Shown: positions 16,805 to 24,726 of the stretch, one piece after another
How positions within the stretch are numbered: position 1 is the first letter of the stretch
Layout of the letters: every line of letters begins with the position of its first letter
Assembly (NCBI RefSeq): GCF_017114995.1
Contig: NZ_JABXKL010000014.1
Location: 1-32,867, forward strand
Direction of reading: 5' to 3'
DNA: 32,867 nucleotides
From: Nostoc sp. NMS9
Lineage (GTDB): Bacteria; Cyanobacteriota; Cyanobacteriia; Cyanobacteriales; Nostocaceae
The notes under the pieces: generated by a model
Databases searched by the model: none
The model's input: the letters and a program-made list of their open reading frames with translations, nothing else
What the model was told of the DNA's origin: nothing
Translations under genes and position numbers: made by a program

Positions 16805-17563
16805 ATGTCAAAAGATTTAAAAGGCAAAGTTGCACTGATCACAGGTGCAAACAAAGGTATTGGGTATGAAATTGCCCGCCAATTAGGTTCTAGAGGCGCT
16901 AGTGTTCTTATTGGTTCAAGAGATATAGGACGTGGTGAAGAAGCGGCGAATAAACTTCGTCTTAGCCAGATCGATGCTCCAACAATTCAACTTGATGTGA
17001 GCGACCAAAAAACAATCGACTCTGCGGCTAAACAAATCGAGAGCGAATTCGGAAAACTTGATATTCTTGTGAACAATGCTGGAATACTAAGTGATCGCGA
17101 TGCCTACGGCGGTAAACTACGCCTTCCACCTAGTCAAGTTGATATTGAAACACTGCGACATACTTATGAAACGAATGTATTTGGAGTGTTTGCAGTTACA
17201 AAAGCGTTGTTCCCACTTTTGAAGAAGTCAAAAGCAGGCCGAATAGTAAATCTATCAAGTGGCTTAGGTTCTCTGACTCTAAACTCTGACCCAAATAGTG
17301 AGTTCGCTGATTTTAAGCTTCTTGCCTATAACTCATCAAAGACAGCAGTGAATGCAATCACAGTTTTATTGGCTGCCGAACTTAAAGATACCCCAATTAA
17401 AATCAATGCTGCCGATCCTGGTTTTACAGCAACTGACATTAATCAATACCAAGGGTATCGCACTGTTGAGCAGGGTGCGAGCGCAGCAGTGAGACTCGCT
17501 ACTTTACCTGATAATGGTTCTAGCGGAGGGTTTTTTGATGAAAATGGTGTGGTTCCTTGGTAA
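16805..17563 (+). CDS. SDR-family oxidoreductase (carbonyl-reductase-like)
   Basis: The 252-residue short-chain dehydrogenase has the cofactor glycine motif TGANKGIG (13-20), NNAG (90-93), catalytic Ser at 151/152 (LSSG) and YNSSK with Tyr175 and Lys179. The segment NLSSGLGSL resembles plant/animal carbonyl reductase-like SDRs. Residues around 97-106 (RDAYGGKLR) are encoded by DNA that resembles the dispersed palindromic repeat (17097-17122), so the loop after NNAG may have been lengthened by a repeat insertion. The substrate is unknown. Confidence 0.93.
   Translation: MSKDLKGKVALITGANKGIGYEIARQLGSRGASVLIGSRDIGRGEEAANKLRLSQIDAPTIQLDVSDQKTIDSAAKQIESEFGKLDILVNNAGILSDRDAYGGKLRLPPSQVDIETLRHTYETNVFGVFAVTKALFPLLKKSKAGRIVNLSSGLGSLTLNSDPNSEFADFKLLAYNSSKTAVNAITVLLAAELKDTPIKINAADPGFTATDINQYQGYRTVEQGASAAVRLATLPDNGSSGGFFDENGVVPW
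17097..17122. repeat. Dispersed repeat inside the SDR coding sequence
   Basis: gcgatgcctacggcgg plus a diverged tacgc end matches the repeat family. It is in frame and encodes DAYGGKLR within a surface loop. Confidence 0.45.
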
Positions 17564-17656
17564 AAAGTAGAAAGCATTGGGCATGGGTTATTCCCTTTGT
17601 CCCATCGCAAGCTACGTGCAGTATCTCCTAGAGAGCGTCATTACGAATTACTAAAT

Positions 17657-19432
17657 TTACCGAATATTAACTTCTTGTAAGTAATTTACTCCTTGAAAAT
17701 ATTCAACCTTAGTAGCTAAGTTTTTCGGGACGAATAAATTTGTTCTTTTTGCAGAAGCTATCTTTTGATTGTCAGCTAGCACGCGTTGTTTTTGAGTATA
17801 CTCATTCAATTTAACTTGAGCTTGAGCATAAACTAAAGTATCTTGGGGAATATTTTTGAGAAACTTTACAGCTCGATCGAAATCACCAATAGATGCTTGT
17901 TTATAGGCTTTCTGTAAAAAGTAGGCTGCTCTGATCTGCCGCTTTCGATTGTATTCAGCTAACTTGTCTTGAACTAAAGCGCCCGCATGACTTTCTTGAG
18001 GAATTTGACGCAGATATTGTAATGCGGCAGAAAAATCTTTTTCAGCAGCTTTATCGTAAGCTTTTGCTAATAAATCTTGCGTCTGTATTTCAATGTTTAC
18101 GGATGCTTTCTGAACTATTTTATCTATTTTAGATTGCCAATAGAAAATCTTTGGAACTTTAGCAGCAGCATGAAGAACATCTGACCATCTGCTCTCTTTA
18201 AAAGCTGTTTGTGCTATTTCGTATTGCTGTGCAGCTACTTGCCATTGCTCTTGCCATTCTTCAATTGTGGCTTGCGCTTCTGGATAAACATTGCTGTGAG
18301 AGGGAATTGATTTAGCGAGTGCGATCGCTTCTTCCAAATCTCCTGCTTGATATTCTTTTGTTGCTTTATATAATGTATCTGTTTCTGAATATGCAGGTGC
18401 ATTATTAACTAAAGAATATACACCAAATCCCATCACTAAAGAATTAGCTGCCAGTCCTACTTTCATTCCCGTTAATAATGGGGATGATTTTCCAGACGCA
18501 GGATTTTTCGCTACTTCTAGGGAAAATTGAGAATCTTTCTGTAATGTTTCTGATGGCTGAGGTTCCCAGATTATTTGTTTGAGTACCCGCAGCACTTCAC
18601 TCGCAGACTGAAAGCGGTCTTGGTAATTATAGCGGATCATTTGGCTGAGAACAGCAGCTAGATAATCGTTAACTGGCGTGTTTTGAGAACGCCAAAAAAT
18701 TTCATTAGTAGAAGGATCGGTTTTTAATTGTAGTGGTTCTAGCCCCGTTAAAGCCTGGATAGCAATCATACCCAAAGCATAAATATCACTGTTGGGCTGT
18801 GTTTGACCAATAAATTGTTCTGGCGGTATGTATCCCAATGAAGTGACGGGAATTCTATGAATGGGCAATTCTGCACCTATGCCAAAATCGATCGACTGGA
18901 TTGAGCCAAAGTCAATCATAACTAACTTGCGTAGGGCTTTGCCCTTGCCGGAGGCATCGCTATCACGTCTGATCAAGTTTTCCGGTTTGATATCGCAATG
19001 AATCACACCTTGAGAATGGACAAATTCTAGAATACCTAAGACATCGATCAGGAATTCTACAACTTCGCTTTCACTCCACAGACAGCCCCATTGTCGATCG
19101 ATGGGCAATTCCGCAGTCAGCGCATGTCCTTCAATACACTCTTGCACTAAATAAAATCGCTGGTTTTCTTCAAAGCAGGCGATGAATTCAGGAATTTGGT
19201 CATGACTTCCCAGAAGTTTGAGGGTTTGGGTTTCAGTCAGAAACAGTAACCTTAGCATCTCCAAGTAGCCAGATTCGGAACTGCTAACTTTAATCTGCTT
19301 AACAACGCATCTGGGATTCTCTGGATAATCTACGTCTACAGCTATGTATGTTTGTCCAAACACCCCTGCACCGAGGCTTTGGACAATTTGGTAACGCCCT
19401 TGTAGTAATTTACCGATTATGTGGTGGGTCAT
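17657..19432 (-). CDS. Membrane-anchored Ser/Thr protein kinase with TPR-like tail
   Basis: The 591-residue protein has a Hanks-type kinase domain (about 12-285): glycine loop GAGVFGQTY (21-29), Lys45 in VVKQIK, Glu67, catalytic HCDIKPEN (145-152; HRD is HCD, as in many cyanobacterial kinases) and DFG (174-176). A single membrane segment lies at about 322-342. The outside or second half (350-560) holds repeated units such as AAQYEIAQTAFKESRW and AEKDFSAALQYLRQIPQES, TPR-like. A ten-residue insert (about 158-167, DASGKGKAL) between the catalytic loop and DFG is encoded by a dispersed DNA repeat. The ligand and substrate are unknown. Confidence 0.92.
   Translation of the reverse strand: MTHHIIGKLLQGRYQIVQSLGAGVFGQTYIAVDVDYPENPRCVVKQIKVSSSESGYLEMLRLLFLTETQTLKLLGSHDQIPEFIACFEENQRFYLVQECIEGHALTAELPIDRQWGCLWSESEVVEFLIDVLGILEFVHSQGVIHCDIKPENLIRRDSDASGKGKALRKLVMIDFGSIQSIDFGIGAELPIHRIPVTSLGYIPPEQFIGQTQPNSDIYALGMIAIQALTGLEPLQLKTDPSTNEIFWRSQNTPVNDYLAAVLSQMIRYNYQDRFQSASEVLRVLKQIIWEPQPSETLQKDSQFSLEVAKNPASGKSSPLLTGMKVGLAANSLVMGFGVYSLVNNAPAYSETDTLYKATKEYQAGDLEEAIALAKSIPSHSNVYPEAQATIEEWQEQWQVAAQQYEIAQTAFKESRWSDVLHAAAKVPKIFYWQSKIDKIVQKASVNIEIQTQDLLAKAYDKAAEKDFSAALQYLRQIPQESHAGALVQDKLAEYNRKRQIRAAYFLQKAYKQASIGDFDRAVKFLKNIPQDTLVYAQAQVKLNEYTQKQRVLADNQKIASAKRTNLFVPKNLATKVEYFQGVNYLQEVNIR
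18929..18960. repeat. Dispersed palindromic repeat inserted in the kinase gene
   Basis: This 32-bp element (gcgtagggctttgcccttgc through ggcatcgc) matches the intergenic family at 14667-14695 and 22156-22184. In frame on the minus strand it encodes the DASGKGKALR stretch between NLIRR and KLVMIDFG, where related kinases normally have only a few residues. Confidence 0.75.
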
Positions 19433-20064
19433 GACCTGGTTACTCAGTAAGTCCTTTTATTTAGTTTTTCTGACATTCCCTCCTATTTCCGGAATGCTTG
19501 AAAAATATATATCTTGAACTTTTGTTACTAAAATGCAAAATGGATTTATTTAAGTATTTTTACTTAATTCTTAGAAAGAATGAATAACAAGATTCCTAAC
19601 CTCTTTAAGAATAAAATTGACGCAAAAAATAGCCGAAACCACTATTTTCATCTGGTTCTCATTTATGAATTGTCACTATTTTATAAAGATTGTATAAAGT
19701 TTACATGAATTTTATGTATTTATCCTTGCAAACTCACAACTTTTTTAAGTATTACATATACTATATGTGCGTAAATACTTTGTAAATCTAATACAAAGCT
19801 AACAATATTGAATAGAATACTAACCCAATAATTAATTTTTAATTACTAGTCTGTAAACGAAAAGTTGAAGAGTATGAGTTGTTCCTAGTTTGTGCTTTGG
19901 GGCTAAAATATTTCAATTTAGTGGGGGTGCAAAAACGCCGATTATTTATCCACCAGTCAGAGAGAATTCCAAATGAATTCTGACACCTGACTCCTGAATT
20001 CTGTTCGATAAAGAATAGCTTTGTAAGTTTCAGTTAAACAGGTTCTAATTTAAAGAGATATCCA
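19433..20064. other. AT-rich intergenic region, no gene seen
   Basis: This 632-base gap separates two divergently transcribed genes (the kinase and the PEP-CTERM protein). It is strongly AT-rich with long T and A runs. It contains gaattccaaatgaattc (19966-19982), an inverted repeat, and a 'gacacctgactcctgaattctg' type low-complexity block. Promoters for both genes should lie here, but I cannot pick -10/-35 boxes with confidence. Confidence 0.5.
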
Positions 20065-20808
20065 ATGAAAAAGTTTTATAAATTAGCAATTGCGTCTGCT
20101 ATTGTTGGGTTTGGATTAGGAACGCTGAATACAGCCCAAGCAGCAACTTTCACTCAGACTGCATCAGATCAAGGTTGGTGGGCTGCTGAAGATGGACTTA
20201 ATGGCCCTAATTCTAACGATAATATCAACTACGTAACTGGAAATATACGCGGAACAGATTTACGTAACTATTTTAAATTCGATCTTGGTAATCTAGTAGG
20301 AGTTTCTTCAGCAACTTTGCAAATTCAACGATTTGAGGGTTCAGGAAATCCAACAGAGACTCTAGGTTTTTTTGATGTTTCAACACCTGCTAATGTGTTG
20401 AGTCAGAAAAATAATAGCCCCAATAATACTATTTATAATGATTTGGGAAGTGGTAAAAATTATGGAAGTTTTAACGTTACTACTTCTGGCGATCCAAACG
20501 AAATCTTGAATTTTGCTCTCAACTCCAACGCCATTGCAGATATTAACGCCAGAAACGGAAATTTTTTCTCAATTGGAGGTGCGCTTCAAGGGGATCTTGT
20601 TGAGGAATATCTTTTTTCTGAGAGTGGTGGTCAAGCGTTTGCTAAACTTGTGGTCGATACCAATTCAACCCCTGTTCCAGAACCTAGCGCCCTTGGTGGG
20701 ATAATGGTTGTTGGTGTTGGAGGTTGGTGGCTAAAGCAAAATGGCACTAAGAAAAGCGCAAATGTATTATTTACAAGGGTTTTATCACTTTGGAAAAATG
20801 TAAATTAA
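20065..20808 (+). CDS. PEP-CTERM sorted secreted protein
   Basis: The 247-residue protein has a signal peptide (1-27, ending TAQA-A). The mature domain is about 28-200, rich in Asn/Gly/Ser and beta-like (FKFDLGNL, SATLQIQRF), resembling DNRLRE-type extracellular domains. The C-terminal VPEPSALGG (204-212) is followed by a hydrophobic VVGVGGWWL and basic KK, the PEP-CTERM sorting signal cleaved by an exosortase. It continues ~20 residues past the basic cluster, longer than usual. No exosortase gene is in the window. The ATG has an AGAGA-type site upstream. Confidence 0.85.
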   Translation: MKKFYKLAIASAIVGFGLGTLNTAQAATFTQTASDQGWWAAEDGLNGPNSNDNINYVTGNIRGTDLRNYFKFDLGNLVGVSSATLQIQRFEGSGNPTETLGFFDVSTPANVLSQKNNSPNNTIYNDLGSGKNYGSFNVTTSGDPNEILNFALNSNAIADINARNGNFFSIGGALQGDLVEEYLFSESGGQAFAKLVVDTNSTPVPEPSALGGIMVVGVGGWWLKQNGTKKSANVLFTRVLSLWKNVN

Positions 20809-21103
20809 TGAAGCAGCGATCGCAAACTGAGAGTTGCAGATTATTTTGATTCCCGACCTTAAAACTATTAGTTTTCTAAACCCCTTATCAGGCAACTATT
20901 TCAGCTTTTCTTAGTGCCATTCCTTTCTGAAACTACTTAGTAACACTGGGAGTTTGTGACGGGAGCAGCTACAAGCGCATCAATTAGCCCGCGCCTAAGT
21001 CTTGCATACTCTGGAACATTATTCTACTGAAAGGGTGAGGAATCGTTCTCCTCGATCCTTGATACTTGAGTCTTGAATTGCAAAACTATCAAAAGAACAA
21101 GTG

Positions 21104-22000
21104 ATGAAAGACGAGCGATTAGAGATGCAAGACCCCCGGCAGCAATATCCTGCTCCGCCCTTTCCCCAACAACCGCAGTCCGTACCAGGACTTGCTCAAA
21201 AGATGCAGCCCAAACCGGATCACGGTGAGCAGAGCTACATTGGAAGTGGAAAGCTTGCAGGTCGGAAGGCATTGGTCACGGGAGCCGATTCTGGTATCGG
21301 GCGCGCTGTTGCGATCGCATTTGCGCGGGAAGGTGCTGATGTCGCGATCGGCTATCTTAAGAGCGAGGAGGCTGATGCTCAAGAGGTGATCCAATTGATT
21401 GAACAATCAGGGCGCAAAGCGGTTGCGCTTCCCGGTGACATCACCGACGAGCATTTTTGCCAAAAGCTGGTGACAGATGCAGTGCAATCTTTGAACGGTT
21501 TAGATATTCTGGTGAACAATGCTGGCGCACAGACATCTTACCCATCAATTAGCGATATCACGACTGAGCATTTCGATAAAGTGATGAAGACAAACCTCTA
21601 CGCGCTATTTTGGATTACCAAAGCAGCCGTTCCACATCTCAAGCCCGGAGCATCAATTATTAACACCACTTCGATTCAGGCATATCAACCTTCAGCGAGT
21701 CTACTTGACTATGCGCTGACGAAAGCGGGCATTGAGAATTTCAGCAAATCTCTCGCCAAACAGATGATCGAGAAGGGAGTGCGCGTTAATGCAGTCGCAC
21801 CCGGCCCATTCTGGACACCGCTACAGCCGAGTGGTGGTCAGACCCAGGACAAGATCGAGAAATTTGGTTCTGAAGTTCCGCTCGGAAGACCCGGTCAGCC
21901 TGTGGAAATTGCTCCTGTGTATGTGTTGCTTGCTTCCCAAGAAGGCAGCTACATCACCGGAGAAGTTTATGGTGTAACAGGCGGCATCGGGATTGCCTAG
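21104..22000 (+). CDS. SDR oxidoreductase, YghA-like
   Basis: The protein is about 298 residues from the ATG at 21104; a GTG at 21101 and an ATG at 21125 are alternatives. The Pro/Gln-rich N-terminus, with [19 protein letters not shown], precedes the Rossmann domain with [14 protein letters not shown], the catalytic [10 protein letters not shown] segment, YALTK for the Tyr-Lys pair, and a [10 protein letters not shown] stretch follow. The same order ([28 protein letters not shown]) is in E. coli YghA as I recall it, and in similar general-stress SDRs. An aldehyde or alcohol substrate is possible but unproven. The gene looks less AT-rich than its neighbours, which may hint at transfer. Confidence 0.9.
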   Translation: MKDERLEMQDPRQQYPAPPFPQQPQSVPGLAQKMQPKPDHGEQSYIGSGKLAGRKALVTGADSGIGRAVAIAFAREGADVAIGYLKSEEADAQEVIQLIEQSGRKAVALPGDITDEHFCQKLVTDAVQSLNGLDILVNNAGAQTSYPSISDITTEHFDKVMKTNLYALFWITKAAVPHLKPGASIINTTSIQAYQPSASLLDYALTKAGIENFSKSLAKQMIEKGVRVNAVAPGPFWTPLQPSGGQTQDKIEKFGSEVPLGRPGQPVEIAPVYVLLASQEGSYITGEVYGVTGGIGIA

Positions 22001-22094
22001 TTCAAAATGTTGAAACGACTCTAGGAGAACTTTTATAAGAGTCACTGATCTTGAAAATAGGGAAAACCTTCAGATTAATTCTGGTTGGTTAACT

Positions 22095-22127
22095 GCGATC
22101 GCGTACGGCGGGCGGGTACGCCATCGC
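22095..22127. repeat. Dispersed palindromic repeat
   Basis: gcgatcgcgtacggcgggcg through gccatcgc is the inverted copy of the element at 2751-2787. It sits at the 5' edge of the HdeD remnant. Confidence 0.7.
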
Positions 22128-22312
22128 AATTCTCATGATTGTATTAGGCATGATTGCGTTGGCGCAGCCCGCCGCAGGCATCGCATTTCCCTTCTTTGCG
22201 TCCGTTACTTCAGCGCTAGTATTTGGCTGGATTTTTGTGTTTACCGGAATTGCTCAAATCATTTAAAGGTGCAGGTTAAGTAGCTTGGAAGCTTGTTTTA
22301 GGGATTCTATCG
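22117..22312 (+). pseudogene. Remnant of an HdeD-like (DUF308) membrane protein
   Basis: A frame reading YAIAILMIVLGMIALAQ then VFGWIFVFTGIAQII (stop at 22264-22266) resembles one membrane repeat of HdeD proteins. After the stop, a different frame gives GAG-stop-VAWKLVLGILS, which matches the next part of the same family. The open piece is only about 50 codons (43 from the ATG at 22135), so the gene is broken by a frame change and stops. Its start is replaced by a dispersed repeat, and a second repeat (22156-22184) is absorbed in frame. Confidence 0.65.
22156..22184. repeat. Dispersed repeat inside the HdeD remnant
   Basis: The element gcgttggcgcagcccgccgc through ggcatcgc encodes ALAQPAAGIA in the remnant's frame. 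Confidence 0.6.
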
Positions 22313-22352
22313 AATGCTGACGCTGCATTTTGGACAGTCTTCACGCGCTACC

Positions 22353-22853
22353 TTAATAAGAGTGGTGTTGCCAATCTGTTCGGTTCAAGCGATAAATAAA
22401 GCACTCATCGTCACCAAATCGCCGATACTCAATAAATTGGAAGCCAAGACGTTCATAGAAGCGGTGAGCGCGAGTATTACTAGCTAGCGGATCAATGATT
22501 ACAGCCGTCACAGATGAGTCTGCGAAACATCGGCTAATTGCTAGCTGCATCATTTTTGTGCCATAACCTTTACCCAAATCAGCTGCTTCCCCGATCCAAA
22601 TATCAATGGCACGAAGATCGGCTGCGATATCGCCCCAATAGTGACTTTCTTCTCGTGCAGGATCGATGATCTGGATAAATCCGATGGGACGACCTTCGAT
22701 CTCAGCAATCAATTGCTCCCTCCAATCAGGATTACGATCTAGTTCCACCTCCCAGCCCCAGTCATCGTTAGGGTCTGAAGCAATCACATGAGGTTGATCG
22801 TCCCAATGTCGCAGTAGATCCAAATCAGCAAAGGTAGCATGGCGTAAGTTCAT
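22353..22853 (-). CDS. GNAT acetyltransferase (AAC(6')-like)
   Basis: From the ATG at 22853 the protein has 166 residues. It begins MNLRHATFADLDLLRHWDDQ, the start style of the aminoglycoside-6'-acetyltransferase-like GNAT group. The acetyl-CoA loop is LGKGYGTKM, and NTRAHRFYERLGF is the usual C-terminal GNAT signature. The substrate is uncertain; it need not be an antibiotic. A longer frame to 22970 is rejected, because its first 39 residues come from a dispersed palindrome (22921-22948) and are not GNAT-like. GAGAGG lies upstream of the chosen start. Confidence 0.88.
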   Translation of the reverse strand: MNLRHATFADLDLLRHWDDQPHVIASDPNDDWGWEVELDRNPDWREQLIAEIEGRPIGFIQIIDPAREESHYWGDIAADLRAIDIWIGEAADLGKGYGTKMMQLAISRCFADSSVTAVIIDPLASNTRAHRFYERLGFQFIEYRRFGDDECFIYRLNRTDWQHHSY

Positions 22854-22920
22854 CTTCGTTGGATTCCTCTCTAAGTGTATAGGCTGATTTACAGCTATTT
22901 TCAAGTAAATAGACCACGCG

Positions 22921-22948
22921 GTAGGGGCACAAGGCCTTGCGCCCCTAC
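22921..22948. repeat. 28-bp dispersed palindrome
   Basis: gtaggggc...gcccctac, near-perfect through its centre aaggcctt with one mismatched pair. A repeat of this type is common between cyanobacterial genes. Confidence 0.75.
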
Positions 22949-23030
22949 AACAGATGTGGTTCAAATACATGAAAACTGCTGTAATTTGCTACCTATCCGA
23001 TAAAGTATTTTTTCCTCGAAAAATTTCAAT

Positions 23031-23060
23031 GCTCTTGCAAAAAAGCAAGAGCGTTTTTTT
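23031..23060 (+). terminator. Strong rho-independent-type terminator, + strand
   Basis: gctcttgc (23031-23038), a six-A loop, gcaagagc (23045-23052), then gttttttt. In the + direction this is a textbook terminator. Both flanking genes are on the minus strand, so what it ends is unclear. On the minus strand the following sequence (attgaaattttt) is a weak tail. Confidence 0.75.
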
Positions 23061-23083
23061 AATTTTTTATAAAAAATTTATAG

Positions 23084-24643
23084 TTATTCAGATTCCTCTC
23101 TGCTTTCTTGTTCCTCGATCGCTTCAGATTTATCTTGTAACGGCTTCACCACTCGCGCGATCGCTTCTTGTATAAAAGCTTTAATAAACTCATCTCTGCG
23201 ATTCATTTGAAACTGTCGCTGGACAACTTCCGTCATTCCACCATCACCCCAATCTTGGTCATGACGAAAATATTCAACAAAACTTTTGCCAGCAATTCGC
23301 GTTAAATAAGCTGCTGTCACGCCTTGAATTGCTCTACCAATAATAAAGGTGGCAACATTGAGTTGCAACGCTGTAGATAATAATTCAATTGCTCCCTTAA
23401 CAATACCCAAACTAGCGATGGTTTTCGCTAAAGAAAGAGCTAATTCTCGTCCCCGTTCCATATTCAATTCACAGCCGTAGACTCTACCAATTTCCACAAC
23501 CATTTGAGCATTAACAGCAGCTGTCGCCAATAAATCTACAATCGGTATCGGCGTGACTGATACCACACCAGCACCAATCCATTGAAACCGTTCTACGATT
23601 TTGTCAGCTTGACGGCGACGCTGGCCATCGATGAGTTTTCGCGCCTCGTCTCCCAATCGCAGAGATTGCAAAAGAATATTATCTGCCACCAAATCTTCAC
23701 CTTCGGCACGTAAAACAGCAGCCGTGCGCCGTAGCAAAGGAACAATATCGGGTTCCGGTTGGAAGGTTTCGCCAGTTTCGAGTTGTGCAGGTTGCGGATT
23801 AGCAGCGATCGCTACCACATCATTAGTAGCGATAAATCCCCGTACCCGTTGACGCAATCTCGCAAGGATGGATTCTTTATCTTCATCTGTATATAAATCA
23901 GTTTTGTTGAGAACTAGGAGCGATCGCTTCCCAATTTCTGCCAATCCCCGCAGCGGCTCATATTCTGAGCGTCGTAAATCATTATCTACCACAAACAACA
24001 GTAAATCTGCTTCTGTTGCCAGTTCTCGCGCCATCTGTTCCCGTTCTGTTCCCGCCACCCCTGCTTCTAAAATCCCCGGCGTATCCGTAATTAAAATCTT
24101 GCGTTCTAATCCCTTCAACCGCAGACAATAGGTTTCTCCAACCTGAGTTGTACCCATCGGTGCATCCACTTGACCGACCATGCGTCCCATAATCGCATTA
24201 ACTAGGGAAGTTTTGCCGGCACTCCCCGTACCAAATACCACTACTTGAATTTCACCCCGTGCGAGGTTGGCTTCAATCTCTCGCGATCGACTCAATAAAG
24301 CTTGGCGTGTGACTTCATCTTGAATTTGCGCTACCTGTTGCCGCACAGCCTGGAGAGTTGTAGAAGCAGCATCAGATTTGCCAGCTGGAATTTGTGCCGC
24401 AGTCACTCGCTTCGGGTTGCGACGCGCTCGCTTTTCCCCAGACTGAATCACCAATACATAATAGACAAAAGCGGCAACCAAAGCTCCAATGAGGACAATC
24501 AGCAGCAACAGCAGTAAATTGCCTAGCAACGGCGAATAGGATAATTGCCAATAGAGGCGTGATAGGGAATCAATTAGCCATAGGGCTAGCCCCAAAATTA
24601 CGATTAGACCAACAATCAGCGTTACTATGCGTGACAGAGGCAT
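23084..24643 (-). CDS. Membrane-associated GTPase with DUF697-like C-terminus
   Basis: The 519-residue protein starts with two membrane segments (about 5-25 and 42-66). A GTPase domain follows, with G1 GTGSAGKTS (138-146), a G2 threonine in GTTQVG, G3 DTPG (187-190) and G4 NKTD (246-249). The C-terminal half (about 340-480) is helical and hydrophobic (ADKIVERFQWIGAGVVSVTP, VDLLATAAVNAQMVVEIGRV), matching the DUF697/YcjF-like region of cyanobacterial Era-like GTPases. The function is unknown, probably membrane-related. It is transcribed in the same direction as the exporter, 83 bases downstream, but it need not belong to that locus. Confidence 0.88.
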   Translation of the reverse strand: MPLSRIVTLIVGLIVILGLALWLIDSLSRLYWQLSYSPLLGNLLLLLLIVLIGALVAAFVYYVLVIQSGEKRARRNPKRVTAAQIPAGKSDAASTTLQAVRQQVAQIQDEVTRQALLSRSREIEANLARGEIQVVVFGTGSAGKTSLVNAIMGRMVGQVDAPMGTTQVGETYCLRLKGLERKILITDTPGILEAGVAGTEREQMARELATEADLLLFVVDNDLRRSEYEPLRGLAEIGKRSLLVLNKTDLYTDEDKESILARLRQRVRGFIATNDVVAIAANPQPAQLETGETFQPEPDIVPLLRRTAAVLRAEGEDLVADNILLQSLRLGDEARKLIDGQRRRQADKIVERFQWIGAGVVSVTPIPIVDLLATAAVNAQMVVEIGRVYGCELNMERGRELALSLAKTIASLGIVKGAIELLSTALQLNVATFIIGRAIQGVTAAYLTRIAGKSFVEYFRHDQDWGDGGMTEVVQRQFQMNRRDEFIKAFIQEAIARVVKPLQDKSEAIEEQESREESE

Positions 24644-24726
24644 GGCTGGGAAAGATTAGTGAGTATTCAGTAAGCAGATGCTTCTAATCTTAATAGTTTC
24701 AGCATTTTTTACCAGAGTAGGAGAAG

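Noticed and set aside
22854..22970. 39-residue N-terminal extension of the GNAT protein
   Set aside because: It is encoded by the 22921-22948 palindrome and flanking DNA; the GNAT fold starts at the 22853 ATG.
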